Source: Pseudomonas zanjanensis (GTDB lineage: Bacteria; Pseudomonadota; Gammaproteobacteria; Pseudomonadales; Pseudomonadaceae). Taken from it: a stretch of 64,000 bases of DNA. The DNA lies in contig NZ_JABWRB020000001.1 of the NCBI RefSeq assembly GCF_014268745.2, forward strand, positions 1,364,001 through 1,428,000, given 5' to 3'. A program made the translations under genes and the position numbers. The notes beneath the pieces are model-generated. The model worked only from the letters and a program-made list of their open reading frames with translations. It searched no databases and was not told the origin of the DNA. This document shows, piece by piece, positions 11,739 through 19,600 of this stretch (its first letter is position 1; the number at the start of each line of letters is the position of its first letter).

Positions 11739-12143
11739 TTACACCACGACCGCCAATGCCAACGTGCATTGGGGGCCTTTCTGTCGGGGGATCAGCAGTG
11801 TTGACGGCGTGGTGCCCAACGGGTCGGCCAAGGCCAGGGCAGCGCTTTCGGCAATGCCGTAGCAACCGGTTCGCTCGAAAGCGATCTCGGAACGGTGACT
11901 GAGCCGCGGCTCGTACTCGGCCAACTGTTCGGCACTGAAGCAGGTCAGCGGCAAGCCCAATTGCTCGGCCAGTTCCAACAACCCGGGCTCGTCACGCTTG
12001 AGGTCGATACTGGCCAGGGCCCGTACCTGGTGAAGCTCGATGCCGTGGGCCAGCAACGTCTGTTCGAGCAAGGCCCGCAGTGTGCTGGCCGGGCAACCGC
12101 GCTGGCAGCCCAGGCCGATCACCAGGATCGGCGCGGCGCTCAT
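11739..12143 (-). CDS. cobE: Cobalamin biosynthesis protein CobE
   Basis: A 134-residue member of the CobE/CbiG C-terminal family, with the start VIGLGCQRGCPA and the central SIDLKRDEPGLLELA that define it. CobE is required in the aerobic pathway around the precorrin-3 to precorrin-5 steps, but its exact reaction is not settled. Its ATG overlaps the cbtA stop (ATGA), so the two are translationally coupled. Confidence 0.92.
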   Translation of the reverse strand: MSAAPILVIGLGCQRGCPASTLRALLEQTLLAHGIELHQVRALASIDLKRDEPGLLELAEQLGLPLTCFSAEQLAEYEPRLSHRSEIAFERTGCYGIAESAALALADPLGTTPSTLLIPRQKGPQCTLALAVVV

Positions 12144-12835
12144 GCGTCGTGGTGAGCTTGGTCGCCACGGCGAAACAGCCAGGCGCTGATCAGGCCCAGG
12201 GCCAGCCAGAACGCGACGTTGGTCACCTGCGAGGCGATCTTGAACTGGCTCTCAAGCGCTTCGGGTGCCAGCATCGAATGGACTTCCGGTTGCGGTGCGC
12301 CGATGACGTGGGGCACCAGCAACGTCGCCGCGCCCAGTACCTTGAGCAGCCAATGCTGGCCGAAGGCGATCAAGGCAATGCCCACCGCCGTGGACGCCGC
12401 GGTGCCAATCCACCACATTTGTCGCTGGGCCAGGTCGGCCGCCGCGGTGCCGGGCAACTCCGGGGGCAGGCCGAGGGTCGGCGCCAGGACGAACGTGGCA
12501 TAACCGGCCAGGCCCCAGAGCAGGCCTTGGGACGTGCGAGTCGGTGCGCGCAAGGTGTACAGGCCCGCCAGCATCAGGGCAAAACCCACGGCGACCACCA
12601 GGTTGCCGCCGGTAGTGGACAATACCCGCTGCCAGCCGTCTTCCGGCCCCCAGGCTTCGGCGTCATGGGTATGGGCGGCCCCGTCGGCGTGTTCGTGAAC
12701 CTCGGTCGCCGGAGCCTTCTCGAAGGTTTCCGCCTGGAGAATCAGCGGCGATACCCAGAAACTCTGCAACAGGGTCAACAGCAGGGCGGCCAGCAAACCG
12801 CTGAAACCGGCGGTCTGGGCGATACGCTTGATCAT
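12140..12835 (-). CDS. cbtA: Cobalt transporter subunit CbtA
   Basis: CbtA is a predicted inner-membrane cobalt permease found with CbtB under B12 riboswitches. The 231-residue product has about five hydrophobic helices. An N-terminal His/Asp loop near residues 40-55 (HEHADGAAHTHD) is a plausible metal site. The start is MIKRIAQTAG at 12835; a longer open frame to 13126 runs through cbtB and is not real. It overlaps cobE by four bases and follows cbtB by 11 bp. Confidence 0.93.
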   Translation of the reverse strand: MIKRIAQTAGFSGLLAALLLTLLQSFWVSPLILQAETFEKAPATEVHEHADGAAHTHDAEAWGPEDGWQRVLSTTGGNLVVAVGFALMLAGLYTLRAPTRTSQGLLWGLAGYATFVLAPTLGLPPELPGTAAADLAQRQMWWIGTAASTAVGIALIAFGQHWLLKVLGAATLLVPHVIGAPQPEVHSMLAPEALESQFKIASQVTNVAFWLALGLISAWLFRRGDQAHHDA

Positions 12836-12846
12836 GTCGTCGGTTC

Positions 12847-13035
12847 TCAATGGCAGGGGAAGGCGGCGCTGTGGCGGGTATCGTGGGCGGCGTTGTGTAC
12901 TGCTTCGATGTGGGAGAACCCGGCGAAATAGACCAGCCCCGCGCCAAGGATCGAAGCCAGGATCGCGGCGCTCAGGCGTTGGCTCAGGGTGGTGGTGCTG
13001 CTGGCGGAGCGGGCGGTGCTGCTGATGGTCGACAT
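12847..13035 (-). CDS. cbtB: Cobalt transporter subunit CbtB
   Basis: A 62-residue protein with one transmembrane helix (about residues 22-42). Its C-terminus is rich in His and ends HSAAFPCH, the conserved metal-binding tail of CbtB. It partners CbtA in cobalt uptake. The ATG at 13035 is preceded by a purine-rich AGGGAAG. It is the first gene after the cobalamin riboswitch at 13151-13344, so cobalt import and the distal cob genes should be shut off when B12 is plentiful. Confidence 0.92.
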   Translation of the reverse strand: MSTISSTARSASSTTTLSQRLSAAILASILGAGLVYFAGFSHIEAVHNAAHDTRHSAAFPCH

Positions 13036-13150
13036 GGCGCTTCCCTCTGTTTTTGTTCCGTGGGGGATGCGAGCGCGATGAGACCCCGGGCGAAAACCCG
13101 CCAAGGTTCGAACAGCGCCCGCCCACCGCGGGTTTGTTGATGCTTGAGTC

Positions 13151-13344
13151 ATGGGCCGGTCTCCGGGCTCACGAGGGGCTGGGCTTGTGCCTGGCCTGCA
13201 AGCGTCACCCTTCCCATGTCCGTGGACACAGTGGTTCAGACGCTTCGCTCGCTTACCGTTGCGGGGGCAGCACCGGACTGACGTGGGCTTGGATTAAAGC
13301 ACACGATTCACCGGTTTCCCGTTTCACCCTGTGAAGGGCACCCG
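13151..13344 (-). promoter_or_regulatory. Cobalamin riboswitch upstream of cbtB
   Basis: Read on the minus strand, the leader has the GGTGCCC/AGGGTGAAACGGGAA start, the conserved core GCTGCCCCCGCAACGGTAAG and the B12-box-like GAGCCCGGAGACCGGCC. These fall in the order and spacing of adenosylcobalamin riboswitches. It ends about 115 nt before the cbtB ATG. Confidence 0.93.
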
Positions 13345-13406
13345 TAACTAGGCGCACAGGAGAGCATGGGTGGGGGTAGGGCGTCAATTGGCGAGGTGCC
13401 GCCTAC

Positions 13407-13422
13407 CCCTACACATGTAGGG
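13407..13422. promoter_or_regulatory. 16-bp palindrome at the island's left edge
   Basis: CCCTACA-CA-TGTAGGG is a perfect inverted repeat about 130 bp upstream of the acyltransferase start, followed by AT-rich sequence. It could be an operator for the island. Nothing identifies a binding protein. Confidence 0.35.
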
Positions 13423-13550
13423 TATTCATCCAGTATTCAGTGATATTTAATTCACCTTCAAATCAAGGCGGTGCTGTTAATCAGGTGACTCAGTCATGAA
13501 CTTTTTTGGAGGCGCTTGAAAATAGCGGGGCGCAGTTAGGAGGTGTCTAG

Positions 13551-14036
13551 GTGAAAATGGAGTTTGATCTGCGGACTGAATGCCGCTGTTCGATAACTGA
13601 AGAGAAGGCAAAGTTTTTAGGGTTCGCCAGCATGGTCATGTTTATGTGCAGGCAGTATTCCACCTTTCGGATGCTGACATTGGGTTTCTGGCTGTCGCCT
13701 GCAATTGATCATCGGCAGATTGTGTTTTTCTTTGATCGTACTGGGCTGCCTAGGGGGTATGTGACGTGGGCGTACTTGGCGCCCGATTCCGAGGAGCGCT
13801 TACTCACGGATCCGGAGTTTTTGCTTCACCCTTCGGAGTGGAATGAAGGGGGTAGAACTTGGATTATTGATTTTTGTTTTCCTGTCGGGGGTGCAAGAGA
13901 GGCTATAGGGAGGATGAAGGAGATTTTCCGAGGGGAGGGTGTTGATAGAGTTTACTGGGCTCGCAAACGTCCCTATGCCACACATTGTGGACGTTTGAAG
14001 AGCCGCTCAATGAAAGTGCGGGGCTTAAATTACTAA
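13551..14036 (+). CDS. HlyC/MceI-like toxin-activating acyltransferase homologue
   Basis: The 161-residue protein follows the HlyC family along its length: LG at residues 23-24, PAID near 50, the GYVTWAYL strand (69-76), the GGRTWIIDF motif (100-108) and a short C-terminal helix. HlyC acylates lysines of RTX toxins. MceI, a relative in microcin E492 clusters, helps attach a siderophore to the peptide. Asp107 matches the conserved catalytic Asp. By hand alignment with HlyC, recalled from memory, the essential His (HlyC His23) falls on Tyr36. The GTG start has a strong AGGAGGT at 13538-13544. Base composition is visibly AT-richer than the flanking cob genes. The microcin-like gene follows after 56 bp, so a maturation role is likely, though unproven. 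Confidence 0.75.
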   Translation: MKMEFDLRTECRCSITEEKAKFLGFASMVMFMCRQYSTFRMLTLGFWLSPAIDHRQIVFFFDRTGLPRGYVTWAYLAPDSEERLLTDPEFLLHPSEWNEGGRTWIIDFCFPVGGAREAIGRMKEIFRGEGVDRVYWARKRPYATHCGRLKSRSMKVRGLNY

Positions 14037-14092
14037 CGGTGGCGGTAAGCTAATTTACTGGAGCCGTTTTATTGACCGAAGGAGATATGGGA

Positions 14093-14380
14093 ATGCGTGA
14101 TTTGACATTGGCTGAAATCGAGATGATCAGTGGGGCTGTAGGTCCATTGGGGGCCGCCGCCGGTGCCGTAGCAGCGGGGGCGGGGTATGTTGGGGCGCAG
14201 GCAGGAAGCGGCTCGTCGGCCACATGGACAGGAGCGGGTGCAGCTATGTTAGGTGGCGCGGTGACTGGATTTTTTACGCCCACTACCACCGCACAAGCGG
14301 CCGGGGCAGCGATGTTAGGTTTTTATGGCGGTATGGCGGGAGGGTATGTGAGTCGGGGGCTCGGAAATACTGGTGCCTAG
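14093..14380 (+). CDS. Microcin-like precursor with double-glycine-type leader
   Basis: A 95-residue peptide. Residues 1-15, MRDLTLAEIEMISGA, match the 15-residue leaders of class II microcins (colicin V and E492 types), which are cut after GG or GA during export by a C39-peptidase ABC transporter. The predicted 80-residue core is rich in Gly and Ala, hydrophobic, and has GxxxG-like spacing with AGAAMLG occurring twice. There is no Cys or Lys anywhere, and the Ser-rich tail of siderophore microcins is absent. The ATG at 14093 is 8 nt after AAGGAG; upstream in-frame TTG and ATG codons are badly spaced. No exporter is in the window. The antibacterial role is inferred. Confidence 0.72.
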   Translation: MRDLTLAEIEMISGAVGPLGAAAGAVAAGAGYVGAQAGSGSSATWTGAGAAMLGGAVTGFFTPTTTAQAAGAAMLGFYGGMAGGYVSRGLGNTGA

Positions 14381-14475
14381 TTTCTTAACTTGAATTCGCA
14401 GATGGAAGTCCATGGTTGCACTGTATGGGCGCGTGGCCGCGATGCGGGGTGGACTTCTATCGCGAACTTTAGCTT

Positions 14476-14592
14476 GTGACAGAAGGTTGCAAGCTCGTGG
14501 TTGGGCTTCTTGGTTTTATAGTGTTCGGATTTGTTTGTGGTGATGTCTGGAGAGTTTTTTGTAATTGGTGTGGGATGTCAATTAATTATTGA
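14476..14592 (+). CDS. Possible 38-residue single-helix protein
   Basis: A short GTG-initiated frame encodes a peptide with one hydrophobic segment (LVVGLLGFIVFGFVCG). Its TGA overlaps the GAGGAGG ribosome site of the next gene, which would suit coupling. It has no ribosome site of its own. It lies in the 221-bp gap between the precursor and the first putative immunity gene and may not be real. Confidence 0.25.
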   Translation: MTEGCKLVVGLLGFIVFGFVCGDVWRVFCNWCGMSINY

Positions 14593-14601
14593 GGAGGTGG
14601 G

Positions 14602-14820
14602 GTGAGCGCTTTTTTTTGGAGTGAACTCTGTATGGTTGTGGCTACGGGCGGAGTGTGGGGAGGGGTGGCGCTTCTTGTGATGACAGCTGTCTGTTTATTA
14701 ATTAAAAAAATTTCAGGATTTGAGTTTTCTCAGCCGGTCAAGTATCTGGTTGTCATGGCGGGTAGCTTCATCATAGTGCGCGTATGTTCAGAAAATATGC
14801 CTATTCGCTTGTGTGGCTGA
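14602..14820 (+). CDS. Small two-helix membrane protein A, candidate immunity protein
   Basis: A 72-residue protein with two predicted membrane helices (about residues 10-34 and 46-62). It starts at GTG 14602, just after GAGGAGG (14591-14597). It is paralogous to the next gene: both share an N-terminal W-x-ELC, a LLxKK/R-x-x-GFE-x-x-x-PV/P-V connector and a C-terminal CSE...LCG. Small membrane proteins beside microcin precursors are commonly the immunity factor, hence the suggestion. No family is recognised by sequence. Confidence 0.6.
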   Translation: MSAFFWSELCMVVATGGVWGGVALLVMTAVCLLIKKISGFEFSQPVKYLVVMAGSFIIVRVCSENMPIRLCG

Positions 14821-14898
14821 ATAGCTGGTGAAACATAGTATCAATGGGTGTTTTTGCCATTTTTTCACAAGGGTCGTTCCTGATTCGGCGGAGGCACG

Positions 14899-15135
14899 AT
14901 GGAGACGTTTTCCTGGCGTGAACTTTGTATAGGGTTCATGGAAGTTATGTTGGGGCTTGTCGTTATTTTTCTATTGATGACTATTTTTTTATTGCTAAAA
15001 CGATTGGCTGGGTTTGAGTTGCATCCACCCGTTAGGCTGGTGGTACTTGTTATTTTTGCCATTTTCTTGATGCAAGCCTGCTCGGAAGATGTATCTGTCC
15101 CCCTGTGCGGCTCAGTTGTCGGTTGGAAGGTCTAA
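14899..15135 (+). CDS. Small two-helix membrane protein B, duplicate of protein A
   Basis: A 78-residue protein with the same plan as its upstream paralogue: SWRELC at the start, helix one at about residues 11-34, a KRLAGFELHPPV connector, helix two at about 46-60, and CSEDVSVPLCG near the end. The ATG at 14899 follows GGAGG with short spacing. The tandem copies suggest duplication and divergence inside the island, as seen for immunity genes that track different toxins. Function is inferred from position only. Confidence 0.6.
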   Translation: METFSWRELCIGFMEVMLGLVVIFLLMTIFLLLKRLAGFELHPPVRLVVLVIFAIFLMQACSEDVSVPLCGSVVGWKV

Positions 15136-15157
15136 GATGAGTACCGAGTCGCGCCAA

Positions 15158-15250
15158 TCGCGAGCAAGCTCGCACAGGGATCTTCGCCGGGCCCAAAATT
15201 CAAGGCCAATGTAGATCCACTGTGGGAGCGAGCCTGCTCGCGATGAGGCC
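15158..15250. repeat. REP pair, imperfect
   Basis: Inverted GTGGGAGCGAGC-family REP halves. The left half is shortened (GCTCGCACAGG instead of GCTCGCTCCCACAGG). It closes the right side of the low-GC island just before the cobW riboswitch. Confidence 0.8.
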
Positions 15251-15317
15251 CGGACATACACCGCACAACGCACTGGAGATTGACCCGCCCCCCACACCCT
15301 GCGTAGCCTTGCGCCTT

Positions 15318-15503
15318 CGAGGTTCTTCGGCATGCGCCGGAGCTAAGAAGGGAACGCGGTCCAAGCCGCGGCTGCCCCCGCAACTGTGAACGGTGAGGTT
15401 TCTGCAAGGCCACTGTGCATGCCCTTTTACCAAAGGCGCACGGGAAGGCGCAGCAATTGCCAGTCGAAAGACCGGCCCGCCGTCAGCCAGGAGACCTGCC
15501 TCG
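15318..15503 (+). promoter_or_regulatory. Cobalamin riboswitch upstream of cobW
   Basis: The leader has the conserved GCTGCCCCCGCAACTGTGAA core and a perfect B12 box AGCCAGGAGACCTGCC, correctly ordered, ending about 110 nt before the cobW ATG. It should repress cobW-cobN-chlI/D when adenosylcobalamin is abundant. Confidence 0.95.
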
Positions 15504-15613
15504 AGACAGATTCTCACTACAACCGGGCGGGGTGATCCGGTGGCGAAATCTTCCGCACGCCTGTGCCAGCGGTTGTCGTCCCGTTTGCCCGCCACCTTGC
15601 CAAAGGGCATCCG

Positions 15614-16678
15614 ATGAAAACACTGGCCAAACTCCCCGTCACCATCGTCACCGGTTTCCTCGGCTCGGGTAAGACCACCTTGCTGCGGCACATGCTCGAC
15701 AACGCCCAGGGCCGGCGCATCGCCGTGATCGTCAACGAGTTCGGCGAGCTGGGCATCGACGGCGAGATCCTCAAGCAGTGCACCATCGGTTGCACCGAAG
15801 AAGAAGCCAACGGCCGCGTCTACGAACTGGCCAACGGTTGCCTGTGCTGCACGGTGCAGGAAGAATTTTTCCCGGTGATGCGTGAATTGGTGGCCCGGCG
15901 TGGCGACCTCGACCACATCCTCATTGAAACCTCCGGCCTGGCTCTGCCCAAGCCACTGGTCCAAGCCTTCCAATGGCCGGAAATCCGCAGCGCCTGCACC
16001 GTCGATGCGGTGATCACCGTCGTGGACAGCCCGGCCGTGGCCGCGGGTACCTTTGCCGCCTTCCCCGACCAGGTCGACGCCCAGCGCAAACTCGACCCGA
16101 ACCTGGATCACGAATCGCCGCTGCACGAATTGTTCGCCGACCAACTGGCCAGCGCCGACCTGGTGATCCTCAACAAGGCCGACCTGATCAGCCCTGAAGA
16201 CCTGGCCAGGGTGCGCCTGGAAGTCGCCGAAGAACTGCCGCCAGCGGTCAAGGTCATCGAAGCCAGCAGCGGTCGCCTGCCACTGGACGTGCTGATCGGC
16301 CTGGGCGCCGGTTCCGAAGAACACATCGACGGCCGCCACAGCCATCACGACCATCACCATGACGGCGACGACGATGACCACGATCATGACGCCTTCGATT
16401 CCATTTCCATCGAACTGCCCCAGGCCGACGAAAGCCTGCTGCTGGATGCACTGACGCAACTGGTGGTCCAGCACGGCGTGCTGCGGGTCAAGGGTTTCGC
16501 GGCGATCCCGAACAAGCCGATGCGCCTGTTGATCCAGGGCGTCGGTACGCGCTTCGACAAGCATTTCGACCGTCAGTGGGGCGCCGAGGAAGCGCGGGTC
16601 ACCCGTCTGGTGCTGATCGGCCAGGCGCTGGATGCCGCGCTGCTCGAAGCGCAGTTGCGCGCCGCCCTCAGCGCCTAA
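15614..16678 (+). CDS. cobW: Cobalamin biosynthesis GTPase CobW
   Basis: CobW is a G3E-family GTPase metallochaperone thought to deliver cobalt to CobN. The 354-residue protein has the P-loop GFLGSGKTT (residues 14-22), the NEFGELGIDG switch, the metal-binding CLCC motif near residue 78 and a His/Asp-rich segment near residues 240-258. The start MKTLAKLP at 15614 precedes the P-loop by the usual distance; an open extension to 15563 overlaps leader sequence. It is first in the rightward riboswitch operon, three bases before cobN. Confidence 0.96.
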   Translation: MKTLAKLPVTIVTGFLGSGKTTLLRHMLDNAQGRRIAVIVNEFGELGIDGEILKQCTIGCTEEEANGRVYELANGCLCCTVQEEFFPVMRELVARRGDLDHILIETSGLALPKPLVQAFQWPEIRSACTVDAVITVVDSPAVAAGTFAAFPDQVDAQRKLDPNLDHESPLHELFADQLASADLVILNKADLISPEDLARVRLEVAEELPPAVKVIEASSGRLPLDVLIGLGAGSEEHIDGRHSHHDHHHDGDDDDHDHDAFDSISIELPQADESLLLDALTQLVVQHGVLRVKGFAAIPNKPMRLLIQGVGTRFDKHFDRQWGAEEARVTRLVLIGQALDAALLEAQLRAALSA

Positions 16679-16681
16679 GCC

Positions 16682-19600
16682 ATGCACCTGCTCAGGACCC
16701 AGCCCGGCGGTTTCGTGTCGGATGACAACATTGCCGACCTGGGGCAAACCCCCGCCGAACTGGTGATCCTGTGCAGCGGCGATTCCAGCCTGGCGCTATT
16801 GGCCGAAGCAGCGCGGCAGTTGCCGGACGACTACCCGCAGTTTCGCCTCGCCAACCCGATGCAGGTGCAGAACCACGCCTCGGTGGACCTGTATTTCGAA
16901 GACGTGCTGCAACACGCCAAGGTCATACTGTTGTCGCTGCACGGCGGCATCGGCTATTGGCGTTACGGCATCGAGCGCCTGATGGAACTGGCTGGACGCG
17001 GGGTGAAGCTGATCCTGGTGCCGGGGGATGACCGTCCGGACCCGGAGCTCAGTGACCTGAGCAACGTGGCCGTCGAGGACCGTGACCGGCTCTGGCAGTT
17101 CTTGCGCCAGGGTGGCCTGGGCAATGCCCTGGACCTGTTTCACAACCTCGGCAGCCAATGGTTCGGCCGCGATTATCCGTGGGGCGAGCCGCAGGCTTTG
17201 CCACGCACGGCGATCTATCACCCGCTAAAAACCAGCGCCAGCCTCGGCGATTGGCAAGCCGACTGGCAGGTCGGGCAACCGGTGGCGGCGGTGCTGTTTT
17301 ATCGCTCCCACCTGCAAGCGGCGAACACCGCGTTCATCGACGTGTTTTGCCAGCGCCTGCAAGCGGCGGGGCTCAATCCGCTGCCGATTGCCGTGGCCAG
17401 CCTCAAGGAGCCGGCTTGCCTGGCGCTGGTAGAGAACTGGCTGGACGAAGTGGAAGCGGGGGTGATCCTCAATACCACCGGCTTCGCTCAATCCAGCCCC
17501 GAAGCCCCACATCTGCGACCGTTTCGCCGCAATATCCCGGTGATCCAGGCCATTTGCGCCCAGGACAACGAACCCGGCTGGCGCGCCAACGAGCAGGGCT
17601 TGGGACCACGGGACCTGGCGATGCACATTGCCTTGCCGGAACTGGACGGACGAATCATCAGCCGCCCCATCAGTTTCAAGGACTTGGCCTGGCGCAGCGA
17701 ACGCAGCCAGAGCGACGTGGTCTGCTACCGCGCCGCGCCCGAGCGCATGGATTTTGTCGCCGCACTGGCCCAACGTTGGACCACCCTGGCGCGCCTGCCC
17801 ATTGGGCAAAAGCGAGTGGCGCTGATTCTTGCCAACTACCCGACCCGGGATGGGCGCATCGGCAACGGTGTCGGCCTGGACACCCCGGCGGCGGCGCTGA
17901 ATATCCTGCGGGCCTTGCAGGCCGAGGGCTATCCATTGCCGGCCGAACTGCCGGCGAGCGGCACTGCGTTGATCCAGCAATTGCTCGGCGGTGTCAGTAA
18001 CGACCTGGACAGCCTCGACCTGCGCCCCTGCCACCAGAGCCTGGCCCTCGATGCCTACCAATCCCTGTTCGACGCGCTGCCCGAGGCCAATCGCCAAGCG
18101 GTGCTGGCGCGCTGGGGCTCGCCCGAGCAGGACCCGATGTTCCGCGACGGGCGCCTGATGGTCGCCGGCCTGCGCCTGGGCCTGACGTTTGTCGGCATCC
18201 AGCCGGCGCGGGGTTATCAGGTCGATCCGAGCGCGGTTTACCACGATCCGGACCTGGTACCGCCCCACGGTTACCTGGCGTTTTATTTCTGGTTGCGCCA
18301 CGCCTACGGCGTCCACGCAGTGATCCACGTCGGCAAGCACGGCAACCTCGAATGGCTGCCGGGCAAGGGCGTCGGGCTCTCGGAAAACTGCTGGCCGGAC
18401 GTGCTGCTGGGGCCGCTGCCGAATATCTATCCATTCATCGTCAACGACCCGGGCGAGGGCGCCCAGGCCAAGCGACGGACCCAGGCGGTGATCATCGACC
18501 ACTTGATGCCGCCGCTGACCCGGGCCGAAACCTATGGGCCGCTGCGTAACCTCGAGCTGCTGGCCGACGAATACTACGAGGCGCAATTGCTCGATCCGCG
18601 CCGCGCCCGGGAGCTGCAGCGGGACATCCTCAACCTGGTGCGCGAGACGCACATCGACCGTGAGCTGCAACTGGATGCCGCCCTGGACAGCGATGCCGAC
18701 GCGGCGATCTGGCTGCCACGCCTGGACACCTATCTGTGCGACTTGAAGGAGTCGCAGATCCGCGACGGCCTGCATGTTTTTGGCGAGTCGCCCAGCGGGC
18801 GGCTGCGCATCGATACGTTGCTGGCGTTGCTGCGCATTCCCCGGGGCGATGGCAAAGGCGCCCAGTCGAGCCTGCTGCGAGCGTTGGCGAAGGCGTTCGG
18901 GCTGGGCTTCGATCCGCTGGATTGTGCCTTGGCCGAGCCCTGGACGGGGGAGCGCCCCGACGCGTTGCGTCAGGTCAGTACCGAGCCTTGGCGCACCGCC
19001 GGTGATACTCGCGAGCGCCTGGAGCTGTTCGCGGCGCAGTTGATCGAGCGGGCGCTGGACGGTGTCGTCGAGCCACTGGAGGGGGTGGGCTGGGAGACGG
19101 TTTTCGACATTATTGAAAACCTGCGATCCATCGTGGCCCCGCGCCTGGACGCCTGCGGCCCGGCGGAAATGCGTGGCCTGCTCGATGCCCTGGGCGGGCG
19201 CTTCGTACCGGCCGGCCCCAGCGGCGCGCCGAGCCGCGGGCGTCTGGACGTGTTGCCCACCGGGCGTAACTTTTTCTCGGTGGACGTGCGCAACCTGCCC
19301 ACCACCACGGCGTGGCGCATCGGTTTCCAGTCGGCGAACCTGATCCTTGAACGGCACTTGCAGGACCACGGCGATCACCTGCGCCAACTCGGCCTGTCGG
19401 TATGGGGCACCGCCACGATGCGGACCGGCGGTGACGATATTGCCCAGGCCATGGCGTTGATGGGCGTGCGTCCGGTGTGGGCCACCGGCAGCCAGCGGGT
19501 CGATGACTTCGAGATCCTGCCGTTGAGCCTGCTGGACCGGCCCCGGGTCGATGTCACGTTGCGGGTGTCCGGGTTCTTCCGGGATGCCTTTGCCAACCTG

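Noticed and set aside
14072..14092. TTG start upstream of the microcin-like precursor
   Set aside because: It lies before the AAGGAG ribosome site; the ATG at 14093 is correctly spaced and gives a standard 15-residue leader.
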